Translations under genes and position numbers: made by a program
Notes under the pieces: model-generated
The model's input: only the letters and a program-made list of their open reading frames with translations
Database searches by the model: none
Told to the model about the DNA's origin: nothing
In this document: positions 13,107-23,963 of the stretch, piece after piece
Numbering within the stretch: position 1 is the stretch's first letter
Layout: each line of letters begins with the position of its first letter
Origin: Paraspadella gotoi
Lineage: Eukaryota > Chaetognatha
Direction: 5' to 3'
Assembly: GCA_051294375.1 (NCBI GenBank)
Contig: CM119267.1
Span: 11,361,865-11,425,864 of the forward strand
DNA length: 64,000 nt

Positions 13107-14387
13107 AACGGGATTTGACTGAACGATCTCGGGTGTGAGATGGTGTGAATAAGGTATGAGATGTGTGAGATGGTGTGATTGAATATACCACCACACCGTG
13201 TCATTTGAAGCTAAAATCTCGTTCGGTCGTTTGGCGTCAACACGACGTCCGTCTCTGGAAACTGGATCAAGAAGCCCAATATCTTCGCTCATTTATGCCT
13301 CTAAAGTTTGAAGCGCACGAATCGAAACGGATCATGTAAAATACTATATTTAATGTGGTGTTATAAATTTTTAACATTGAATAACATTTTCCTGAGATGT
13401 GAAAAATCACACATACAAGTCTTAATATTTTGCACATTACGCAGATTTTCGCTTCGAAATTTGCTCATCAATACTTGTTTCATGTTTATTGTTTAATCAA
13501 TCATTATTTAATTTCTCGCGCTCAAATCTCTTTACTCCGTGGACTCGATTGAAGCTAATCTTTTTTTCGGCCACTCGATTTGGTCTCTCCCGCCAGGCGC
13601 CAGGCCTCGCCGAGACTCAGGTGCGAAATCTGGCGTCGGCCTCGTCAATTTTATTTCGCCGACCTTCCATTTCCTTCTTTCTCTCTTTCTTTTTTTTTCG
13701 CCTTTTATTTGTTTTTTAGTCGGCGGTGAGCGGGACGGACTCGAACGCCGCCATGAATCAAACGAGGCGACGTGGTCGTTAGCGGGAGGCAATGGGCGCC
13801 GCTACGATTGAGCGCCAAGTTATTTCAGTGCCATCTTTAGGTGGACGGGTCAGGTGTTTTGATTGATTGGATGGTTGGTTTGTTATTCGATGGTTTGATG
13901 GTTGGTTTGTTGGTTAAGTAATTTGGATTTAATTTTCATTCTTTATTATTGCTTTCACGCTTTTCTTATTTGACTACTTTTTCAATCTTCTATTTTACAC
14001 GCAAAGTTAATTTACTTTTTAGGTTCTCTCATCTTAGATTTCTGTTATTTTAAAATAAATCAATAAAAACTTTCAACTGGTGAGTCACCAGTCACCACAA
14101 AAGTTCCCCATTCGAACTTTTAACTTTAGTAGATGTTAAACTTTTATAAACGAAATCTTTACGATGTAAATTCGATCATAGGGATTAGAAAAAAATTATG
14201 TATCGAAACAAATGGCTTTTTCAGCGGGAGAAGAACAAGACGTTAGACAAAGGTAGCCTTTATTTTAACTATGTTAATGTATTATCCAAGAATTTTTACT
14301 ATACTACTTTGTCAAGGCCATATAATTTATGTTGCTAAGTATGTTTCATGACAACGACAACGGCGGCGACGACATTGTCTGATTTCA

Positions 14388-14388
<1 letters not shown>

Positions 14389-14425
<37 letters not shown>

Positions 14426-14427
14426 AG
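14389..14427 (+). repeat. (CT)n tract serving as a 3' splice-site pyrimidine tract
   Basis: A CT repeat with one TTT interruption ends directly in CAG at the acceptor of the first recognised channel exon, so the microsatellite itself provides the polypyrimidine tract. Confidence 0.8.
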
Positions 14428-14628
14428 GTCCAGCAATAAAGGCAACCTCGCGGACTCATCGACAACGAATCGCTCGGTCGGAATGCGTCCACAACAAGAA
14501 CCCCATCGCCATCATCTTCCGTCTCGCTGACTTCGTCCTTTTCGTCTACTGCTTCTTCAAGATCAAAAACTTGCAGTGGGATCACTTTGCCGGTTGGTCG
14601 TTTGACGCTTGCATGGTTACTTTTTTTG
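14428..14628 (+). CDS. Channel exon: repeat 1, pre-S1 and first hydrophobic segment
   Basis: The acceptor is a (CT)nCAG tract; the exon enters in phase 1. It encodes a basic stretch (TSRTHRQRIARSE) followed by a membrane-like helix (IAIIFRLADFVLFVYCFF) and WDHFAGWSFDACMVTFF. The donor G/GTATCA in phase 1 joins 14947. The 5' neighbour exon was not found. Confidence 0.65.
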
Positions 14629-17600
14629 GTATCAGTCGCTACTGACGGATATGTGCCATCGTTGTTTGGTCTCATTCTTGCTGGTTGGCTGTTCAATGAA
14701 ATTGGTACAACCTATATAAATTTTTAAGTTGTGAACAACTTGTGCGCTTCATATTATTTACTCGGTTGTGTCAATAGGGTTTTCGTTCTAATGGTAAAAC
14801 TTACTAGGGTTAGTATAAAAGAGTCTGTGGAAAAATTCCGGCCACCGTCGTCGTTGCTCAATAATTGATTGATAATTTTTTTTCCGGAGGGCGGGGTTAA
14901 GCTTGTGTAAAGATGTCGACTTTGTTTAAACTTTTCTCTCAAACAGTTGGCCCACCTTTTTTCAATGTCCTCGTCGAAGTTACGAAAAATGTTCCGGCGA
15001 GAAATATAAATCAGAGGTAAGTATATTGTCTTTGAGATTTTTAAACTTTAATAATATGCTTTTATCCATTTTATCGCGATTCGTCTCATTTTCATTAAAG
15101 TTGACTTATGTAAAAATGACGGGGACTTTTCATTATGTATGAGTGGGCAATTGGGCATGACATAAATATTTAACCCCCCCCCGCTGCCAAAATTCACAGC
15201 GTCATCGTTCACCCTACCCTACAAATTCCGTCCTATGACACCAACATCGACTTTGCTACGGGTGTCCCCATTTGGTTCTGGTGCATTCAGATAACGGGCC
15301 TGATCCGACTCATGCTCAGTTGCTTCGTCTCCAGCGCCAACATGGACCTCCTGGGTCCGGGCCTTCGTCACAATTTGCCGCAGTTGGCCCGAACGATGTG
15401 GCTGAACCTCTTGGGCATCCTCCCTTTGCAGATCTTCTGTCTCCACTCGTACAGGGACTCTTTTCTTCTCCTGGCCATGCTGCTGGCCCTCTCTAAGCTA
15501 TACTTCTTTCACAATGATCTCTTCTGGTTGAAGCTGGTCGTGCCCGGGCCTCTCTACGACGCCTTCTTCATTATCTTCGCCGGCGCCGTGGCGGAAATCA
15601 TCTTGGTACTGGTTTGGATCAAACTGCCGGAGGTGAGTTGCGGCGACGAATTCAACCTGCAACACATGGGATGCATGGACCGTGACTGCCATCTACTGAC
15701 AACGGAATTCATGACGCCATGTCTTAACGAGACGTGGATGATCAAGCTGAACCATTCCCTCCCGCTGGTGACGACGCCGGCCACGATGCGAGACACAAAC
15801 GGCGAAAACTTCTTGGCCGTCAAGCTAGTCAACTACCTCTCCGGTTTGGACCAGCTCAACCGCGTCGCCCAGTACTACGTGTTTAAAGTGGCGCGTCGAT
15901 TCGCCGGAGGAGTTTTGTCGCCGATCGGGACGACCGAAGTTCTCTTCTCGATCCTCGTCCTCGCCTTCGGACTCGTTTGGTACAAGTGGAAGTTCTTCGG
16001 CCACATCAACACGCTGGTCGTTTCGCGGGAGGCGAAGCGGATCGAGTACGAGGATCAAATGTCCATCGTCGCTTCGTTTCAAGTAACGCACGAGCTGGAC
16101 GCCGCTTCGAAGAAGAACATCGCCGATCACTGCGAGATCAACCGCGTGAGGGTGTTGAGCATGAAGAGAAAGCCGGGGGAAGAGTGGACCTACGAGACTT
16201 TTCGGCAGTCGCTGCGGGGGATCGATCTCTTGTCGACTTACACGTTCAGGTAACTGACGGCCGGCTGTGGGATTTAATTTATTTGTATTTTTTAAAATTC
16301 AATAAATAAGTTTTTTCAGAAAAAAAATTTAATTCATACTATTCATGAGATCACTCTTATAATACTTATTACACTCCCTGCGATCTCAAAAAATTTTATG
16401 GGGCTTAAGTTGAAAAATACTCCAACCGTCTCACAAACGATGCATACTCAAACTTTCCCGACCCTTACCCGTTCCAGACGCGTACTCCCGAAAGCTTATA
16501 AAGACGCCATCGTGAACGAAGTGATCCGCCCGGCCGTGGCCATCGAGTTGAGGGTGTTCCGCGACATCAACTACGAAGTTCAGCTCGCGCTCTCCTACCA
16601 GTTCGAAGAGATACACTACGTCAAGGGCGACACGGTCTGGAACTACTCTGAGGACGCTCCCGGCATCTTATACCTCCGCAAGGGCATAATGATCGCCGTC
16701 TCTCCGGATTACGAAAACGGCGGACTCGTCAAACTCGGCCCGGGAGATTATTTCGGCGAACTGAGCATCGTCTACAGGTATTTTTTCTCTCTCTTTGTTT
16801 TGTAATGTTGTTCTACAGTTTTGAAAGATTTGTTTTGTTTTTTTAAAAAGAGTCGTTTTTACTGTGATCAACGCTTGACCGAGCTCTGAATTGCTTATCC
16901 TTAATTTTTTTTCAATTTGAGATTTAAAATTTAGAGAAAAAGTGTTTTTGAATTTGTTACAACAATTTATTTTAAGAGACAGACATGTCCGTCTATTAAA
17001 ATAAATTGTTGTAACAAATTCAAAAACACTTTGTTTTCTCTAAATATTAAACAACAACGAAAAGAAAGGATTATCACATGTAACAGATTTAAAATTTAAA
17101 AATATATTACATTTTCTTTTTTTTTGTTTTTTTTTGCCCCAGATATGTATCTCCCACCATCGTATTGGCCGTGACGAATTGCGAAGCTTGGATTCTCACC
17201 AAGAAAGACTTTAGGAAGTTCCTCAAGATTTTGCCGGCGGAAATTCGCCGACAGTTGCGCAAAAACCAACTGGACATTTTCACCGACGTCTTCTGCCGAT
17301 ACCACGTCAACATGAAGGTCATTCCGCTGATGAGTGAAAAAGACGAGAAATTGGCGACCGAGTTGGACGAGAACTACGTCTCAGTCTTTCCCAGCGAAAA
17401 TTATGATCTTCGACTCGACGCGGAACGGGCAAGTTAAATGTTTATTTAAAAAAATAATTTTGTATACATTTGACTAAAGGAAACTCTCTCTCTCTCATTT
17501 AATTATCACATTCCTTTTCACCTTTTCTTCTCGCTCTTCTCTCTCTTTATGCAACAGTCTTCTTTTCTCAAATTATTTTTTTAAAAAACAGGAAATAAGG

Positions 17601-20600
17601 AGAAGACAGATTATTTAAGGTTTAAGGTGTAAAGCAAAAATAAGAAGGTTATCTCAAAACAATTTAGTATCATTCAACTTTCAGCATGACAGTTGGTTGG
17701 ACTGGTTGATGACCCAACTACACGACGAGCAAAAGTTTTTTCAACTATGGACTCTTTCAGCTGGGGTCATTGGTGTTATTGCGTTCACACTGACGTTGAT
17801 AGATACAAGAGCTTATGACATCTCGGACGTTTTTTTTCCCGCCAATCCATACGCGCTTTTCACAATTTTCAAGAAGAATCTTCCCCTTGGAATAATCGGC
17901 ATAGTTATGTTCGTAATGTCGGTATTTTTTTTGGTCGATTTTATAATTTGCATGATCGTTGCGGTAAATACACCTTATGGTCTCTTGTACGGTAAAAAAA
18001 ATCTGAGAAGAAAATTAGGTCCTTCGGACGGGCTGACCAACTACGTTAAGATTTTCAGCATCCCCTTCATTGGATTTCGAGTCTTGAGAATCAGAGATTT
18101 TTTCAACGACAATAGCAACAATAAAATGCAGATTGCTTTTTTCGTAACATTACTAACTTGTACGATATATTTGTTGTGTCATTACTGTGTGAGATTTACC
18201 GACCATTTGCTGAGGCAATCTTGGACCACCTCTCATCACTTTTGCAAAACATTTTGGAGGACGGAATGGAAAAACAGTAGCCATTTATTCACCCTTATGA
18301 ACAAGACTATTCAAAATGTTACTTTTCCAATTTTTAATAATACGTTACTCGATAACTCCACCAAGCCCAATTTAACATTGATCATTTTTAATTCGAGTTC
18401 CCCCGACTGGTATCTTCAACCATGCTGGAACAGCACAAAAAATAATTCGGTAAAATGTAATTATTTGAGTTTTTTAAAAAGAAACGTTGAACTTTCGTTC
18501 GAGTTTGGAAAAATATGCGCAAATAAAGATATGTATGACTCCGAGACTAAGAATTTCTATCAATATTATTGTCAAACGTTGCTAACTTTTATGACCGTAG
18601 CGATACGCCAAGGAGGATATTTTATCGCCTATTTCGCCGAGGACACTAGAAGGGCTGCGCCCCTGCTTATTTCTGTCCTCACCTGTCTCTTTGTGCGGGC
18701 CTTTATCGAAGCCTTGTTCATCATGATGTTTACGATCAAATTTAGCAAAGTGATGCAGTTTTATCGGCGGATCGATTCGTTGGAGCATCTCTTGAAGCGT
18801 CGCGGGTCTCTGAGAAAGCACCGAACCGATCTGCTCAATTTTATGATCACGTCCCACGCCGAGGTCAATCGGATAAGTCAACCATGGGAGGCGCCGTTGC
18901 TTTATTCAGTTCCCGGAAGCCTGAGAATCAACGCGAAAAAGAGGCAGTTGTTCTTTGATCAAACAGTCTTCATGAAGGACAGAATCGAAGTGATTACGAG
19001 CATCATTCTCTCGGCCAAAGAGTATTTCTATCCACCGGGAAATTTAATTACCCACGTTGGGGATTTCATCCCCAGATTTTTCCTCATTTCCAACGGATAT
19101 GTTTTTCAGATCGACGAGTTGGGAAACGTGAGTAAGCGAGGTCCCGGTTTTATCTTCGGGACGATTAGCATGTGGACCGGGCGACAATTCGTTACCACAA
19201 TATCCCTGACCTATGTGCACTTATATGTGGTAGACAAGGAAAGCTTTCTAGAAGCTTTGGGGGAAAATGATTATCGGAAACGGCAATTGCTTTTTCACTA
19301 TTCCTCTTCGATGACAGAGGTTTTATGGGTTCACAGAAGACTTCACAAAATTATTCAAGATTTCGATTTCGCTGACGTGAAAGCGGAAGAAATCATGAAA
19401 AAACATAGATTCACCAATACTCCGGTTGATTGTTACCAACGAAAAGAAAAAGGCTTGAGAAGTAATTGCTTCTCTAAAGTATTTATGTTGAATAATGTAT
19501 ACAGTCCGCATTCGTGGTACGGAATTATCGTTTGGCACGTTCGGATACAAGTGTTATACTTCTCAGTGATAACTACGATCATTCAAATAACAACCTTCAG
19601 GATAACTGGTGGTTTTTCTGTTACTAATTGCGTTTTTGATGTGTTTTTGACAGTCGAGGCGTTTTTCAGAATGAATCAAGGTTATTATAATGAAAAAGGA
19701 ATATGTGTTATGGATGCCCTTCTATGTGCAACACATTGGTGGAAAAAATATGCATTTTTGGACATTATAACGTTATTTCCATTCCACGCTTTTCTTTTTG
19801 CTCTTCCGAGAATTGGATATTTTATAGGGCTTTCACTGCGTTTATTGAGAATAATTCCACTGTATTTATTAATAGAGTGCTGTAAAAAAGCTTATCCTAA
19901 ACATATCATTATAGTGGCTATGCTAGAGACTATATATAGCGTATTCCTTCTGATGAATTTGGTTTTAATGTGTAAGTATAACTTTATAAGGAAAACCGAA
20001 AAAAAAACTTAAAATTGTAATTCATAATTAACTTATGAAAAAGTAATTACAAGTAGAAAGCCTTATTTAAAATTAACTTTTCTATTGACAATTTTATGGC
20101 ACTATTTCCCGAAAGCGCTTCATTTCTGTTCCTTAATCTTTAAGGTTTATAATAAACTTATATCTTACCTTAATTTTTTACTAAATTTATAATCTATCCC
20201 TAACTAAATCATTAACCGTAATCCCGAGTGATAATCTTTAAGTCACCAACCTCATCCCTCATCCTATTTCTACCCTAATATATAAACCTAATTCTAAACC
20301 TAATCTTTAAACCTTGAAAGTATTTAATTCTAAATTTAAGCTGAAATAGGGCGCTTTTTGAAAATAGGGTCAATTTGATAATATATTTTCTTCTTAAATT
20401 CATGAATAAAGGTTTTATGGTTATATTATTCTCAGTATAAGTAGCCATAGCNNNNNNNNNNTTTTATTGTAAAATATTTTTTTTATACATATATAAATAA
20501 TATATAGTACTACCTTTCTCAGATTGAATAAAAAAGTTTATTTTTAAAATTATAATTATATTTATATAAATATTTTTATATATTATATAATAATATAAAC

Positions 20601-23600
20601 AATTTAAAAATTTATTTTTCTAGCATTTGGGACTCACAAGCAACACTGTGCGACGATTTTTGTTTTTAATGAGACTTTTTTTAAATTTTGCATTGTATAG
20701 AGAAAACGCTTTTGAGTTAAGCCCGCGCTTTACCTGATTTGAATAGTAACATCAATACAGTGTCTGTCAATTGTGTTCAAAATTGAAAAAAATGAAGGCT
20801 TGACTATACAGTTTTCACCTAAAAAACCAGTTCATTTGATTGCTTTATCAAGCAATTAAGATTGCAAGAATTTTAATTTTGCTTTTTTTCATCATGTAGA
20901 GAAGACAATAAGGTTTCGGAAACTGTACTAATATGTATGATTTGGTCTTTTTTACTTGGAATAGGGAAAAAACGACCTGACCAGTCTATTTAAATACCAT
21001 TTTTGGGCATGATAAAATGGGAATTTCGATCGCGCTCTACCTCTATTGGCTTCCCAAGACGCCAAGCTTTCGAAATCTGCCCATATTGATATAATTTTTT
21101 TGGGCCGTGACTATGCAGTTTTGAATAGAAGTGAAATATAAAGGAATCTTGATCGGAGCTTCGATTCTAACGATGCTCATCTCTAATTATTCTCAGTATA
21201 AGGTGATCGTACGTTTTTTGGTAACTTTCATGTTTCGGCCGCATTTCACTTTGCGGTAGTTTTCCTTGTAAAGTTTCAAGTTTTGTCGTCTGCGATCAAA
21301 CGGCGATCAAAACATCAAATGGAACTTTCGTCAAGTGCACGAATCCCGATTGGCCAATGCGCTGGTACGACTCCCGGTTGCTCAATGCGACTTTTGATTC
21401 TTTTTCCGCACAACTCCAACGCGACCAGATGAGCCTCTTCCAGCAGCGAGAGTTACATTGTCATCGACCGTCAATGAGAGACGGAGAATTTTGCGAGAAA
21501 TTCCAGGAAGCCATGGAGAGATACTTCGTCTCCTCCTACAAGCATCCCGAGCTGGGCGAGGCCAATCCGCTTATTTGGATTCAAACAGAATACGTGGAAA
21601 TCAGCACCTATTACATCATCGCTCTCTACTGGGCCGGACAGTTTATTGGAAAAAATTTTATCGTCAATATGGCGACGTTGAATTTCGGGGAAATCATCCA
21701 GCATTTGATTTGGACAGGGTTGTTTTACCTCATCTACCAACTAGTGCTTTCGGAATACATCGCGGCCAACATCAACTATGATCTCTATGAGGCGGAAATG
21801 TTCCTCAAGATAGTCGCTCTCCACGAATACTTTAAAAAGTCGGCATTGAGAAAGCTGTTGTCCAAGGAAGACGTGGGAACGCTCAACGCCCGCGCGAGGC
21901 AGTACGAGGAAATGACGTTCGCGTCGAGAAATTACATACTGGAAAAAGAGGTGGCAACTCTGCCGAAGCTCAAGATCATGAATATCCGCTACAAAGCCGC
22001 TGAGGATGCATTTTTTCAGATGGCTCTTGATCGGAGGCTGACGTTGGCGCAGATGAAACTCTTGGCTTCTCGACTCAAACTCATCCACGTGCCCAGGGGC
22101 GAATACATCCTAAGGACTCACGACGTCGTCTCCTCCATCATAATAATCAGAGATGGGATCTTCACCATGCTCGACGAGGCAGATCTTCAACCGCCGCGGA
22201 AATCTACCAAATCAAAATCTAGAAAATCAACTAAATCCGCGAAATCTCGGAAATCCGCCGGCGCCTCCGGCCTCAACGTCAACCGGGATCACATGAAAAC
22301 TCACAAGTTGGCCGGCAAAGAGATCGAGGTGGCCGAGGACGAGTTGACCATCGGAGATTGCGTCGGTCTCAGAGGCTTAGACAGGACGTTTGACATCGGC
22401 GTCTGCAGCCTGGTAGCCAAAGTTCCTTCGACGATCTTTGTGCTGGACTCTGAAGACATGGAGATCTTGACGGGCAACTTCGGGATCGAGGTGGACACCA
22501 TCAAGGCCGTCATTCAGTCCTGCGTCGATTATTCCATCTACAAGATCAACAGATTTTATCGTCGAGCGCGAATCCTGAGGAGATATTCGAGAAGAATCAA
22601 GAAGGATGATAGGGAAAAAGAAAAGGAGAAGCTGAGGAAGAAGCAGGAATCATTTTGGAAGCGCCGCATGGAAAAGTTCAAGAATGATCGCATGATCTTC
22701 CACCCCGGAGAGACGGGCGTCAACATCTTTTTTATCATCACGAGCACTTTCAAGATCATCACCATCCTTTTCGTGATTGTCTACGCTGCCTTTCTCGGTC
22801 TCGACAAAGACAACACCGTCCCGGCCTGGCTCTTCGCCGTCCTCATCATCGTCTTTACCATCGTCGTCATTATCGAGATCTGCTTCAAGCTTCACGTCGG
22901 CTTCATCGAGAAGGACACAGGCAAAATTATCCTTTATCCTCTGGTGGTTTACAACAATTACAAACGGACAAGAACGGAGCTGCTTCTCGACGGGATTTCG
23001 CTGATGCCGATTTGGGTGGTATACTTTGGACTGTGCAAGTGGCCGGACTTGGAGGTGGAGAGAATGGGGTTGGCGACCTTCTTGGTGCGCCTGGTGATGC
23101 TGCTGCCGCTGACGCCGCTCTTCATTCAGATCCATCGAGCGCTGTACTATTTCAACTGGCCTTCCCAGGCCCGACCATACAATTTTCATGTCACAAAGTT
23201 TAAGTACGTGACTCGTGCCTTTCACACCATAATCTTTTTGGTCAGCATAGCCACGGTGCTGTGGATGCAAGTTGGGTGCCCCAACGGTACCTTGTCCCCT
23301 GCCCGTTGCTCAAAGAACGGGTGGATCTACGTGGCATGGCACGTGCGGGGCAGGATGCGAACGTCGACCGCCCTCTTGTTGCACGCTTGGTCCTTCACGG
23401 CGTCGCTCGGTGCCGGCGGTTATTACGAGGATATTGTACCTCACAATCTGTGGGAAATGATTGTCGTCGTTATTTTGATGATTGGATTTACGCTTATAAC
23501 GGCCAAAATTCAGGTGAGAAAGTGATCATAGTGTGAAAGTGTTTCATAGTGTAACAATGAACCTTTAAAATCTATCATGAAGCTTATGATCGTTTTTCAT

Positions 23601-23878
23601 CTAAACTCAAGGAGTAATAATAAAAAACTCTATTTGTGAAAAAAAAGGGAACAAACTCAAATTTATTTTTCATTTATTGTCTCAAGGCCGACGTGGTGAC
23701 CTCAATGTACGCGTTCATCGCCCAGGAGCAGGACAAGGAAGAAGAGGAGTCGCAAGTAGCCTCCCACATGGAGACTCTTAAGCTGAACAAGTCGCTTGCC
23801 AACAGAATCCAGGGTTACTTGAAGGTTTGATTGTGAAAATGTGCTTGTTTGCTTTCTTGGTTTCTTGGTTTTTTGGTT

Positions 23879-23963
<85 letters not shown>

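Larger units (their letters stand above)
8500..14387. other. Gene-free upstream region of the channel
   Basis: Apart from microsatellites and the dispersed repeat at 12918-13106, no exon is supported. The 5' end of the channel gene (N-terminus and any non-coding exons) must lie here or further upstream, but I could not place it. GC-rich islands at 11.76-12.06, 12.5-12.75 and 13.55-13.8 kb are the best places to look. Confidence 0.4.

Noticed and set aside
17697-20012. Stand-alone 771-residue channel gene
   Set aside because: Its start is a TTG inside an exon with a good acceptor just upstream, and its stop lies beyond a consensus GTAAGT donor; it is an internal exon.
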